From NCBI RefSeq assembly GCF_963583255.1, contig NC_084809.1, positions 5,999,501-6,063,500 of the forward strand: 64,000 nt of DNA, in the 5' to 3' direction. The position numbers and the translations under genes were made by a program. The notes under the pieces were generated by a model. It made no database searches, had not been told where the DNA came from, and saw nothing but the letters and a program-made list of their open reading frames with translations. Of the stretch, positions 1 to 18,185 are shown one piece after another (the stretch's first letter is position 1; each line of letters begins with the position of its first letter). The DNA is from Pyrus communis. Its lineage: Eukaryota > Streptophyta > Magnoliopsida > Rosales > Rosaceae.

Positions 1-37
1 CCATAACTTTCAGAAAATAGGTTGAACTGCATCTAAC

Positions 38-5412
<5,375 letters not shown>

Positions 5413-8264
5413 CTACTGCTGTTGCTTGGTGACATTGGCATTGTTGTTGTTTGAGTTGGTTGCTGGGTTGGCAACATTGTTGTTTGGATGAGCATTGCCA
5501 ATGATAGAGGTGATGGCAGCTGCTAGGGCTGCAGTGAAGTTTGGATCAGCTGCAATGGCAGCGGTGACGGCAGTAAGATCGGCCAGTGAGCCCTGCTGCT
5601 GTCCGGGTTGCGACTGGTGACCTAATTGGACGGCCGCACGGTCTGTATCCTGTGACATTTGGAGGCCAGAGAATTTGGACTGGTTGTATAGCGCCTGACT
5701 AAAAATTTGAGGCAGCAATGAGGAAGGGCCACTGGTGAAATTCTGATTAGGGTTTGGGAATGGAATGTTGAATTGGCCTGGTGGCCTTTGGAATTGTTGT
5801 AAAGGGTTCGGTGACTGTGTTAAGTCCAATGTAACAGTAGGGAATGGCGCTGAGGCGGAGATGGTGGCCATGCTAGTGGAGTATGGGAGGATTGTCCTGC
5901 TGAGGAAGTTTGAGTCTATTAGGCTGTCGGCACTCGGCATAGCCCCTGAGAGCAACATCCGCGCCGCGGATGATGTAGTCGATGCCATTGCCATTGCTGC
6001 CGGAGGCAATGGGTGGTTGTGATTGCCTTCATATGTAGTGATTAGGATTGTCCTATCTTCTGCACATCTTTGTACCTGTTTGATCATAATAGTAACCCAA
6101 ATTACTACAACGACTAAAATTGTATGTTCCTAATTAATTCACAGTTTGACAAGTTAAAATTTCCTACATCTAATAAGAGAAAGTTACCCTAAGTGAGCTT
6201 AGCTTACTTGTTTTCGAACGGGGCAACCAGCAGCCATGGTGCATCGATAATAAGCACGAGGACAAGGGTTTCCTTTTGCCATCTTTTGCCCATACTTTCG
6301 CCATTGACATCCATCAGTGATCTATATCAAAACCCAACAAATTTAGCAAATCAACAAGCATGTTGGAACAGAAATTCAATGTCACTCATAACACTATTCC
6401 AATTCAGTACAAAAGAACATACCATAGGCGCCTCGGATCGAGCTCTAACCGAGACCCGAGCCTTCCTCATTGTAGCCTCAGTTTGATCAACCTCTTTCGG
6501 AGAACTGAGCCTCGGAACTTTGTTAGGCCCCCAACTCTGTGACGGCTGATCTGGGCTCTCTTCTCTCCCAATTCGTCTCCCGAAATCCTTCTTTTCGTGA
6601 TCAAAACCCATCCCTTGGTCATCACTGTGCCCTGCAGCCTTCACATTATCTCCAAGCGAGCCGGACCGTTCTCCACGACTTCGTTCATCAGACGAAGACT
6701 GTGAATGCTCATCAGCATCACCATTTTTAGCAGCCAACCCAAGATCCATGAACTGCCTCGGCACCACTAGTGATGATCCATTTCCATTCATAAGCTTCTT
6801 TTCTTCCACCGCCACTCGATGGCCTTCGGCACCACTACTGTTCTGATCAGCCTTCTGGCTTTGCATCAAATTCAGCAACTGCACCTGAAGAGCATTGTAA
6901 TTGGTGGTCACCTGATTAAGCATCCCCCTCAACCGTTGATTCTCCACGTTTATCCGCTGGAGCTCAGCTTGAAGAACAGCGAGCTGAGAAAAACAGAAGA
7001 ACCAAAATTCAATCACAGGTCAAAAAAAGTAAAGCTAAATTGATCAAGGTGTAAGTTTTTTTTACAATTCAATAAAATATCTCTAGTACCGTTGAAGTTT
7101 CATTAGAAGGAAAAAAATAACAGTTAGATTTTCATTTTTACCTCACTTTTAGCTCTTCTATCCTCTATGGTTGATGGAATACCATCTTCCGCCACTGAAT
7201 GGTCAGAACTAGTGTTTGTAAGCAGAAGATTCAAACCAGTCTACAAAGTTACAAAAACACAAAGACAAAAATTAAAACCAGCAAAAATCCGTCTCATGAA
7301 AGAGATTATGAGTTCAAATTTTATAAATGACCAGGAGTTGAATGAAAAAAAAAATCTATAACTATAAATGAATAACACAATGAACAAAAACTCGCATGCA
7401 CGGACCTAGAATTTTAAAATGGGTTGAGCTAAGGGAAGATATTGGGGGCAGTTGTACTCTTCGTTCTATGATACAAGTTTTATATATTACGAATATATAT
7501 TTATTTATTTTTTGTAATTGGCATGGACCAAAACTGCGGTGGCCAAGAAACGCAGATGCGCTGTGCGATGCACTCTTCGGTAGCCCAGCTCTTCATGCTT
7601 CACGACTGAGGCGATTCATATGACAACCAAGCTTTCGAGAGGTCAAACTTTAAGGTTTAATCGGATATTTTGGACTAAGAAAAAAGCAAGGAGAAACATT
7701 TTGAGGTTATTAGGCGCTGAGGGAGGATAAAGGGCAGATGGAGGCTGTGTGAAGGAGGAAGAAGAACACTATACCTAGGGTCGGCTGGATCCGTGCCTCA
7801 AGAACAAAATGGCGAAAAGGGTCGCTTACATTTACGTTGAATTCCATGTCTGTGGGGCCATGTAAGTCCATTTTATCGGCAGGGTCGTCGGAGCCGACGG
7901 ACTTTTCGAGGTGGTTCTTGCTATCGGCGAAGAAGTCCCGCTCGTCGATGACTTTGCGTTGCTCGTTGGAGGGTGGTGGTGAGTCAAGAGAGTGCTGAAC
8001 ATCGTCGTCGTGGGAGCGGTTGAGGTTGACTGCGAACTGGATAGTCGTGGGAGGAGGGGGCGTGGGAGATCGGCGGCGAATAGCGGTCGAGTTGTCCATG
8101 AGCATGAGTGATGAGTGGTGGTGGTGAAGTTGTTTTTTGGTGGTGGAGAGTGGTGGGAGGTGGTGGTTATATTGATCTTCCTGGAAGGAGTTGAGGACTA
8201 TAGGGTGGTGGAGAGAGAAGGAATATGGATCTGAATCAATGGAGAGTCCACTTCCTTTGGCCAT
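5413..8264 (-). CDS. WRKY transcription factor, group IIb (WRKY6/31/42-like)
   Basis: Nuclear DNA-binding regulator expected to bind W-boxes (TTGAC core). Five exons join without a frame break: 8264-7830, 7240-7142, 6983-6423, 6321-6208, 6075-5413, giving 623 residues. A leucine-zipper-like coiled coil ([20 protein letters not shown]) begins the third exon, at about residues 179-198. The WRKY domain starts near residue 366 with WRKYGQK at 372-378, and the zinc ligands are C392, C398, H422 and H424 (C-X5-C-X23-H-X1-H, the group II form). The intron splits the domain immediately before VQRCAED, the position typical of groups IIa/IIb. The N-terminus is rich in His, Pro and Ser, and the C-terminus is Asn/Gln rich and ends NVTKQQQ. 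The start at MAKGSGLS (8264) is preferred over an upstream ATG at 8396, which would add a low-complexity Pro/Ser leader. WRKY6-type members act in senescence, defence and phosphate responses; that role is family knowledge, not visible here. Confidence 0.95.
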
Positions 8265-8394
8265 AAATCCTAAGAAAAATTGTGGAGAGAGAGAGTTTGT
8301 GTGTAGGTGGAAGTGAATGTGTGAGTGAAGGGGGAGAGAGTGCAATGGACTCGGCAATAAAAGGGGGGGTTGGACTTTAGAAGAAGACCTCCCC

Positions 8395-8398
<4 letters not shown>

Positions 8399-8438
<40 letters not shown>
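8399..8438. repeat. (GA)n microsatellite upstream of the WRKY start
   Basis: About 20 uninterrupted GA dinucleotides on the plus strand, hence CT repeats in the sense strand of the WRKY gene, 135 bp before its ATG. This is a common position for pyrimidine-rich core promoter or 5' UTR tracts in plants. It is likely length-polymorphic. Confidence 0.9.
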
Positions 8439-8440
<2 letters not shown>

Positions 8441-8603
8441 ATAGCAGTACTGGAAGTGAATGTGTGGTGTGATGCGGTGAGGTGTGTTTTTTGTGAGTCC
8501 TAATATTTTTTGTGTTGCTCTTTGGATTTGGACTTGAAGAGAAATGAGGAGGAGGAGAAGGGAAGAGAAGGGAAGAGAAGGGAAAGGAAGGGTTTTAATT
8601 TTA

Positions 8604-8768
8604 GAGAAATGTTAAGGAGATTCTCTGAAGAGTGAGACTCTTCATAAATTCTCCGTCACTTCATGTTTTTGGTACAATGTTTTAAAATGTTGAGACTAAA
8701 ATTAACGTTAAACTATGACAAAGAGTTCATGAAGAGCTCACTTTGAGCAAGTCTCCTTAACATTTCTC
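8604..8768. mobile_element. Tourist-like MITE candidate (165 bp)
   Basis: Terminal inverted repeats begin GAGAAATGTTAAGGAGA at the left and are mirrored by TCTCCTTAACATTTCTC at the right. The element is flanked by TTA on both sides, the 3-bp target typical of PIF/Harbinger-derived MITEs. No coding content. It lies in the distal promoter of the WRKY gene. Confidence 0.65.
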
Positions 8769-9000
8769 TTAATTTTAATTTAATTTAGTTGTGTTTGGGG
8801 AAAGTAATAAGATAGGGATGCTTCAATTGGAAGGTTTTAAGAAGAGAAAAAAAGGGATTCAAATTTAAGGCATTTACTAGCTACTTGGATATCGCTTTAA
8901 ATATCACATGAGTGATGACTAAATACACTTTATATATGGTCACATGAGTAAAGGCTTGTTCATTATTATCAATATCTGACTTTTGGGATTAATCATCATA

Positions 9001-9040
<40 letters not shown>

Positions 9041-9160
9041 ATATGGAAAGTTTTTGTTTTTTACCCCGATACTTCTTACACTTATCTAGCACATTAAAAA
9101 AATAAAATTATGCCATTAAAATGAGTTAGTCACAACTAAGCATCTTACTCAGGGCAAATA

Positions 9161-9503
9161 TATATCGTTCTTATGTCAATATGACGAAGACTATCTACAA
9201 CTGATTGAAGACAAAATTACCACCATACCAAACACTAGTTGGTTAGAAAGTTTTGATTGATTATGGAAAATGAAGTCATTATTAGTAATAACAAAAGTGT
9301 ACATACTTTAGGGTTTTTATTTTATTTTTATTTTATTTTTTATTTTTGAGGTTATCCATGCTATAGTTATATAATAGTTGAAATCACATTTTCGGTCATA
9401 AATCATATATCACTCTTATGTCCATGCGACGAAAACTTTCTGCAACTGATTGAAGATAAGTACCACCATACCAAAAACTATAGTTGATTGGAAAGTTTTG
9501 ATT
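9161..9503. repeat. Diverged direct duplication (about 100 bp, two copies)
   Basis: A segment at 9161-9260 recurs at 9406-9503 in the same orientation, with shared strings such as CAACTGATTGAAGA and ACCACCATACCAAA, separated by 145 bp. Divergence is moderate. No coding function is seen. Confidence 0.7.
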
Positions 9504-11360
9504 TCAAACTTTCGTGAAATGTCATGCTTTAGGTAGAACAATTTTTTAAAACAAATTTGCAAATCATGTGATGTGTCACTAATAAAAAATAAATATGTTA
9601 ATCAACATTTAAGTAATAATTCGATTATCAACAATCACGTTATATGATTTACAAAATTTAATCTAATAGTTGATCACCCGAGCTTACTCAAAGAGAAATC
9701 ATGTCCACCTGAACCCTTTGTCTTCAATGGAGTATATATATTCAGGAATGGAAAAATGTCGGCTGAAAAATAAAAATGATTAAGATGTGCCAATCGTCGT
9801 CTTACCTAAAGCTTTTCTTAATCTCGATGATAATATTACCTATTCACGTCATAGCCTGGTAGTCCCGGTAGCTATTCACAGACTGACGGTGTGGGGAGGG
9901 AGGCAGTTGGACCCCACATGCATGACGGTCCTGCGCTGGGACAGCCGTCCGATTTGGCTCTGAAGTCAAAAAATGGAGGAGAGAGATTGACGCGTTCCAA
10001 AACTCCACGGGCTCCCGACTGGCCCGGCGTCTCTCGCTCGTGGAAAGCGTAGTCTGAGTCAACGGTTCTGATATGAGATTGGTCCGGAACCAAGTGTGGG
10101 ATATCGAATTCAATGGAACGGATTCATTATTCTCGCAGCGTTTCTGCTTAATAATATAATATAAAAGATAATACATTACGGTAATTGACCGAAAATCATA
10201 CAATCTAGAATTCGTTTTATATAAGTTGCACTATAGACTCGTTGCTAGACCAACGGAGTCTTGACACCGAACCATAGCTTCATTCGGGGCCGAAGTTGAC
10301 GGGTTGACTCCGTCCGCTCAAATGGACCTAATCCTTTGGTTTTATTTCGTAAATACTTGATCCAAGAATAAAATGTTAAAAATGAAAAGAGGAGTAATAA
10401 TTGAGAAATTGGAAATAATGGTCCAGGGCTGTTGAGTCTTCGGCTTTGTTTTGTTCTTTGATTGTTTTTGGTTATTGAAAAAGACAATGTGATAATGGTT
10501 TTAAGTGGTAAAAATCAAGGACATGGTTTTAGAAAATCAAATGAGTGAAGATTATTGCATAAGATCTTTTGCATGTCGAATACGCAAGTCTGTATTTGAC
10601 TTGTATTTATGTGTGATAAAGAACTAAATTCTAGAAAATTAGACTAGAAAAGAAGGCTTTCTAACAAAGAAAAATTAAAAGGAAAAAGAAAACTAATTAT
10701 CAAAGGTTTCAATTTTTTTACATTACGTTTTTTAAATCGTATCAATGTATAATTTTTCATCTATATGATTCTAGTTTTCTTTGTAAATTGATGAATGGCA
10801 TATGGGATACTCGTTACTAGGTTGTACATGTAGAAGATACACTTCCACCATTGAAATCAACTTACACCATTAAAATCAAATTGCGTGATTGGTTGTTGTT
10901 TGGAATACAAAGCATATATTGATTTGGGAGAAACCGTAGCTCCATGATGACCGGTTTTGATTCATAAATTTAGCCTTTCAAGTCATTAGATTACCGAGGG
11001 ACCAAACAATCAACTAAGAATGATGCAATATGTGACAATTAAAATATCTAACCCGTTTTCAAAATCACTCTAAATCTAAAGGATTTAAATGCAATTGATC
11101 AAAAAAAAAAAAAATTAGGGACGATAATTACAAGAAAGGGAAGTCCAAACTTTGGGATAAGAGCTAAAGAACCATTGGAAACCAAGTTAAAGACAATGGC
11201 CTTGCATTTGGAAGAAGAGGCAGATCTGATGAGAGAAGGGAGAGAATTAGGGAGGGTAAATGCAGCTTGTAACTCAGTTAGGTAAGAACTTAAAGAGTAT
11301 TATTTCTTGCATTCAAAATTTTAAATTCGAATCTTTCTTCTTGTAATATTGCTTATATGT

Positions 11361-11362
<2 letters not shown>

Positions 11363-11414
<52 letters not shown>
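11363..11414. repeat. (GT)n microsatellite
   Basis: About 26 GT units in one uninterrupted tract; a good candidate for length polymorphism. Confidence 0.95.
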
Positions 11415-11415
<1 letters not shown>

Positions 11416-11587
11416 GGAGGGTAGCAAGGGTTTGAGATCATCATGATTCTTAAGTGGCACTGCCCATGGTTAAAGATATGTTAGTAGGTAGAAATTTTTT
11501 TTATTTTTATTTTCATTGATTATAATAATTAGAAAAAAAGTGTGACATTACTATTTAGCCAACTAGTCATTATTTTCTCTAGCTGGT

Positions 11588-11814
11588 TTGTTGATGCACT
11601 GCCACAATATCATTTTCCGTGCATTTCAAATTACCCCATTTGAACAAACAAAATCTAGTTTACCATTTTTGAAATTTTCATGATTAAGAGGTATTTTCTT
11701 TAGTTTGTCGATATATTACCATGCACAATACCATTTTCCAAGAATTTCAAATTACCCCATTTGAACAAACAAAATCTAGTTTGACATCTTTTGATATTTT
11801 CATGATTAAGAGGT
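11588..11814. repeat. Tandem duplication, period about 121 bp
   Basis: Two adjacent copies share TTTCAAATTACCCCATTTGA, then AACAAACAAAATCTAGTTT, then TTTTCATGATTAAGAGGTA. The copies differ at several positions, so the duplication is not recent. Confidence 0.8.
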
Positions 11815-12758
11815 AATTAACACTAATGCATGATTAATTCTTTCTTATATTTTACCATACAACACATTAAACATGGTGCAACAACGTTCTATTATGTGTT
11901 TCAATGAACTTAAAAAGGTAACATCATACATGTTTAATTACTAAATCAAATTGATAATGTCCGCCTACGTCTCTCCACTCTCCTGCATGATGCATGTTAC
12001 AATTGCCTTTCCAAATTTCCAGTTCTAGTCAATGGAAGGGGCCGCATTATTTGAAAGGGCATGTGAAGTCGTCAAAAAAGAGCAAAATGAGTCTTCCATC
12101 TTTTCCTCTACCAGCTGCAATTTGCATGTCCCATCCTATATGTACACTCTTCATTAATTCAACTCGAAGTTATCACTACTTGTTACTAGTTGGACGTGAC
12201 TCATGTGACTTTGTAATAATTTCCCTCTAACTAAATGTTTATATATATAGTCTTGAGAGAGACTCTCTTGAAACTAATATATTGTCTCAGTGGCACCGAT
12301 AATATATATAGACAGTTATAATGTATTCAAATAATCCACACTATCCTTTCGTTAGATAGTAATTAACATGCGGTGTTACCGGCTACATAAGAGAATTTCT
12401 CCCGTACAAGACCAAATTAGAAAAACCATGCTCTTCTTTGAAATTGAAGTTCCACTTTAGCAATTTACATGTGAATTTATATTTAGTTTGAAAACAGGGT
12501 CCAATGAAAAAAGGTAGCGGCAGCTGTCCGAAGAGAACTAATGAAGATTTTGTAGATCATAGATCTGGTTCAAAAAGTATGATAAAAACTTGTATTTTGT
12601 GCAAATATTACAGGACTAAAACGTGATTCAATTGATCGAGTTCTTTCTAGTCACTCTAAAGTAGAAGTAGTACAATGTTGTCCCTGCTTGTGTTATGTTT
12701 TAGTATTTGCAAAGTCAGCAGAGAAGCAGCTCACGATCGGTCACGCTACTGAATGTTG

Positions 12759-12854
12759 TTTCCAAATGAGCTTAATTAGGATTCGTTTTTTTATTGCTTT
12801 AAGAATTTTCCAAATGAGCTTAATTAGGATTCGTTTTTTTATTGCTTTAAGAAT
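12759..12854. repeat. Tandem duplication, period 48 bp
   Basis: Two almost identical 48-bp units (core CCAAATGAGCTTAATTAGGA) lie head to tail. The near identity points to a recent event. The period is a multiple of three and produces an artefactual repeated peptide in one reading frame. Confidence 0.9.
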
Positions 12855-15027
12855 GGCCGTTATGAAGCTTTTAGAGAACCAAAAGTGTTTGTAGCAACAT
12901 TAGACCAAAAAATTTAGAAGTGCGTCTGGATTGTATAAGTGCATTATACATGTGCTTCTCTAGAAAGTCACTTCTATTCTAGAATGCACTTCTAATTTTT
13001 TGTTTATTTTTTGTTTAATTGTGCTTCTAATTACAAAACTGCATTGCTTATAAACAAATGAGCTTTTTCTCATAAGCATTCCAATCTTTTTTGAAAGGGT
13101 AATGCTACTCACTTAGGCGTCAAATCGAATGAACTGAAGAATATCAATGATAAAAAAATTAGAAAATGTATGTGGAAAGTAAAAGTGGATGTGTGAATAG
13201 CACCATCCTTTAGAAATTCTATAATGGCAAGTATGAAAAGAGTTGAGCCCATTCGTTTTCTTTTCTTTTCTTCTGTATTCAATATATGTTGACTACTGCT
13301 ACAATTCTAGCTGGCAATAGAAGAAAACGTGCATGCCAATGCGTGGAGACATACATAAAATTGTAACCATGGAATTGAAAAACAAAGCCGAAGTGTGGAC
13401 TGTGGATTGCAACGTTGCCCTACTATAGGCTGCTGCGATTCTCAAAAGTACTTCATGCAACTGCTTTTTTAATGTTCTGTGTGCATTTTTCTTTCTGTGT
13501 TCAAAATCCAAAAGCCAATCAGAAGCGCTTTTAATTACTTGGTTTGTTGCCTCCTGTAGGTCACCTTCTGTTTAAGGCTACTTTTTCTGTTTCATATGGT
13601 CGGTTACTATAGGACATAATTTGAAATCCCATGTATGCATATTTAGTGCTGGATTATATATATATATATATATATAATATGTATGTATGTATATTCTTAC
13701 AGTCAGTCTTTCTAAACTGTTTCAACTATTGCTGATGTCACAGCATATCTCCTACAACCACTACTCCACAATACCATTAAATTAAACAGGACAAACCCTT
13801 AACATAATTTGATTACTTCAACTTTAAACTTTATAGTCCATTAACAAGCAACTGATCAGTCTGGATTAATTAACAGGTCGAGTTAATAAGGTAAGGCAAA
13901 GTACTATTAAATTAAGAAATGACGATCGAATCGCATAAACCAAACCTACTTCATCTGAATATAATTGAAGTAATGACATATGAGAGAGGCCTTAATTCAG
14001 CGACAGCGGCTCGTAGGATTTAGGAAGAGATTGGATTAGTTAAAATTCTCGGTAGTTTAAATCCCAACTACATAATTAACCATGTCTACCAATGAAATAA
14101 AAGCTGCATGCTGATGAGATATCGTATGACTATAATTTCTTTTATTTTTTATATTACGAGGATCAGTATTATATTATTTGATGAATAATCAAGTCAATTG
14201 TACAATAAAAGAAAACAACATGAATGAAAGAATTAGGTGAAACAAACTACAGATAAAGGACTTGATCGTCGAACTACTATTCTAGTCTTATCCTCTTCCC
14301 ATGTGAAGCGGAAAGAACGACTCAAGATCCTGGGGTTAGGTCTTCAATTACTAAGTTCTTTCTTAATGCTAGGTTCGGATCCACCGTTGTGCGGTGCATT
14401 TCTACTTGAGTTTAAGAAACAATCAAAGCAGAAACAGATTATGGTGAGGAAACAAAAACTGCAATAAACAATAATTTGATGAACGTTCCTTCTATGATAT
14501 CTTCATATTTGACTACCGACAGAGGATTTGTTCAACATTAGCAGACCATATATATAAAACATAAAAAAAAAATTAGCAACATTATATTACAAATTAGGTC
14601 ATAAACTATTGGGTTAGCTGGGCGGGCTGCTGGAGAGAAGACTTAGACTGATAATGAGTTATGCCTGCAACTACCACCTTTACAAAGAATAAACAACCCT
14701 TATAAAATTGCAGCGTGGGATATGCCAAAATCAAATATCATATATATTAAATATATTAAATAAATTAAACAATATAAAATTATTTCATTTTCTTAGAGAA
14801 TATATTTAATTTGATATTGTAAAAGAGGTACCAACGTGTATGCTTTTATGCCCGCCAAGTTATTAAGCATCAATAGCTTTCATTTTCCAAAACTTCGAAA
14901 GTTAATTAAATTATCTGCACAATGCCTTAAATTGACACAATACTTATTCTTCTTTTAATTTCTTTCTTATAATTTAATTAAGGGACACTTTGGATGCGGG
15001 TCCTATCTATAATTTAATGGGACACTT

Positions 15028-15763
15028 TGATTGAAACCTTATCTGTTTTTAGTTTTTGATCGAAAGTCCCTGACATTAATGTAATAGTGTAAGTTACTAT
15101 ATTTTTTAAATTAAAAATTAAAAATTGAAAGTTGTATTTGTTTATATTAATGAGATTTTAAATATAACCCCTAATTTGTGGGATTAAAAATAATAAAATA
15201 TAAATTATACTCTCTATTATATTTTGTGTGTGTGTGTGTGTAAATATGTGTACGTTCATCAAAATTAACAAAAAACAATTATTGTACCAAAATATGGGTA
15301 CATTCTTCAAAACACAAAAAAAAAAAAAAAAGATATTAGGCTTAATAACATTAGTATATTTAACTTGATATAGATGCATTCTCAAATCAACGAAAAAAAA
15401 AATGTACCCATATAAGTTTAAAAATGGATTTAAAAAATTGAATGGATTTTATATTAAAAATTTTGGGTACATTTTACATAAAACAAATTCGTATATTGAA
15501 GAATAAGTACATTTAAGATTAAAAAATTGAGAATCTTTTTATAAAAAACTAATGGGTACAAACTTATTCTAATTTATTTTATTTTATTTTGGAAATGTTT
15601 GAATTGAAAATTAATTAGGAGTATAATAGAGGTGTGATTATTAAAATCTTAAATCCATTACTAATTTTTATTTTAAAAAATATGTAATAAACATGTAAAT
15701 TCATTATCACATTAATGATAGGGACTTCAATCAAAATTTGAAAACTAATAAGGTCTCAGTCAA
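15028..15763. mobile_element. Long inverted-repeat (foldback/MULE-like) element candidate
   Basis: The left arm (starting near TTGATTGAAACCTTAT, with AAGTCCCTGACATTAATG further in) is mirrored by the right arm (CATTAATGATAGGGACTT, then TAAGGTCTCAGTCAA), giving arms of about 55-60 bp around an AT-rich core that repeats GGGTACATT-like words in both orientations. I could not define a target-site duplication, so the ends are approximate. Confidence 0.5.
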
Positions 15764-15802
15764 TGAACATTACCGGATACTAATTTTTTATTTAATTAAT
15801 TA

Positions 15803-15843
<41 letters not shown>

Positions 15844-17889
15844 CAGAAAGTCAGTTCGCAAAGCATACTTTTCTTTGTATGTATTAATGTATATCATGTA
15901 TGGATCTCCGCTGATCTCTGAGTCTCTGAGAGTGCATTTCTTTCTTATTAGTATAAGATCGTCAATAGTTTTATATGTAGCCCATCATTTAGTGTCAACC
16001 TAACAGCAAACTTGTCCCCCCCCCCAACCATTTTTTTTCATCAATCTTGCCCTTTAAATTGATTAGAACTGAACAGACAAGCAACCAACCCTATTATGAA
16101 TGACCTAGTTTTGGAAGAAATCGTTTGGGATTTAAGAAGCGATACAGTCCCTTGTATTTGCATCTCATCACGCAATGAGAAATTTCACAAGTTTTAGATT
16201 TGATTAAGGTGTTAAATTTTGATCCGTCGTTGACAAAGCATGTTTACACAAAAATTATATTTTTAGGTTTAATTTTGATGTTGAAAGGCGAAGAAATTGT
16301 GGTTATATATATGACTAGCTAGGCATAAATCCAACTAATTTTGTTAATAATTTTGCGAAAACCAGAACACACGATTCTTACCTAGTAAAATAAAATTAAA
16401 TAAATGCTCTCGACACAGCATAAAAAAGTGTTAATTTTCTCAATAATTTCCCGGCCTAGACAACTGGCCGGCTGGTCATCATCACAAGTTCACATTCACG
16501 ACTTGTTAACACGCTAGATCCGCGAAGGAAAATACTCAACTTATATATAACCAGTCATTACTCTTTACATATAAATTATAATTTAACAAGTGTGTAGAAT
16601 ACAACTTATCTATTTGTGATTTTTTAGTTGGTCACTTTTTCATGTGTCGAATTATAATTTGAAGATTGAATTTTTCAGTTAGTCACTTTTCTACACGAAA
16701 CAAATGTCCAAGTATGCTTGACATTAAACACCTGAAAACTAATTGAAGTAAGTATTTCATAGTAGGTTAAAAGTGCCAAAAGCTAGGGTTGGAACTTGGA
16801 ATGCCTAAATCAGGGTTTAGGGTTTAGCAATGCCAAAACGGTTATCTAAAAAAACAAAAAAAAAGAAACAGATAAGACCTAAAGAAGGTCTAGGTTCTTA
16901 GGAATCAAGTTGGTTCAAGTAGCTTTTTTTTTTTATCCAGATCCAAACATTAAAAAGGTTCCTTTTTTTTTTTTCTCAGTATTATATGGTGCTTATGGGA
17001 CATAGGAAAGTATTTGTGAATACATTCATATGCAAGTGGTGACACGTGAAACATGTGAAGACCATCACCATCTCTCATTCTCTTCAAATGATTATAACGG
17101 GAATAATTTCACATATCTTTTTAGCTTCTCACACATTTATATTTAATTATAATTATTAGATTGAATACATCAAACGAAATTAACGATTAAAATTAAATAG
17201 TGTATAAAAGCTAAAAATGAAATGTGAAAATCACTTCCTTTTAGTCATGTTAAATCCATTCGTGACAAAAGGATGGATGATGTGGTCCATTCCATTCCAT
17301 TTGTTTAAGAAATGATTGTTGGTGTGCAGTGGGTCCAAGGCATTAGTTAAAGGGTCTGCTTCTCCTATAATTCGAACATTCAACATTTTGCTCAACTTGC
17401 TCAAACCTCACTCATGCTTTTTTTCTAACCTTTGCCCTACTTTTCGTTTAATTTTTGCAACTTCTCACGCATTACCCCGTCACATGCATGTTGTGCCACA
17501 CAACACAAATAATTCATAATTTACCTTCGGTTGGATATGAGAAATTTTAAGAGCACCAAAATTATGGAAATTAAAATCATGAAATTCGATTTTCTGAAAT
17601 TTGTATAGTTTCTTGTTTAGATAATCTTAAAAGTGTATAGATATTTTGCACCATGTTTAATGTGGACATATATAGTCATCAATCTACACGAGTTGTTGAC
17701 ACGTGCTAGTGATGGTGGGATCGGAACGGTGGTGAAGGTGGAGGGATAGTGGTGGCATCGATGGGGTCGAAGTGGTGGTGGCGGCATCGATGGTGTTGGA
17801 GAGGTGGCGGCGGCAATGTGTGCAATGGTCATGACAATGTGGCGATAGCAGAGGTGGTGATGTGTTGGTGTCAGCGGTTATGCATAAAG

Positions 17890-18185
17890 TAAAGAATATT
17901 GTCTTTGATGACTTATATTTTGCTTACCAATGCTGCAATGGCAGCATGGTTTATATACAGTTTGCATATACACGCATGCAATAAACAACAATAAAGGTAC
18001 GTGGCAGAAACTAAACAACAATAAAGGCGTCAGAAGCCATGTGATTGTCTGGCTGGGAGTATTCCTTCTGTTGTCCAGGTTGTACAGCAGCTAGTGGGAT
18101 TATTAGTGGACAGCATGGGAACAGCAGCTAGTGGGATTATTAGTGGACAGCATGGGATTATTAGTGGACAACATTAGCTTCATCA
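17890..18185 (-). repeat. Copia 3' LTR (296 bp)
   Basis: Same sequence as the 22607-22861 LTR, except for a 37-bp internal tandem duplication (unit containing AACAGCAGCTAGTGGGATTA) and a 4-bp insertion, which together account for the 41-bp length difference. Termini on the element strand are TG...TA rather than TG...CA. Confidence 0.95.

Larger units (their letters stand above)
8769..17884. other. Long gene-free, AT-rich spacer
   Basis: I find no supportable protein or structural RNA gene in this 9.1 kb. It holds a poly-A run (9002-9037), a (GT)n tract (11363-11414), (TA)n runs near 13650-13675 and 15809-15840, several short tandem duplications and one long inverted-repeat element (listed separately). 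A GC-richer island at about 9850-10120 contrasts with the surroundings but has no convincing reading frame. From about 17700 the sequence is a GTG-rich low-complexity stretch that continues on the other side of the copia insertion. Confidence 0.6.

Noticed and set aside
12688..12894. Small plus-strand frame with a duplicated peptide
   Set aside because: The repetition is the 48-bp DNA tandem duplication read in frame; no other coding signal.
17617..17880. Pro/His/Thr-rich minus-strand frame
   Set aside because: GTG-rich low-complexity DNA that continues beyond the copia insertion; no domain, no consistent start.
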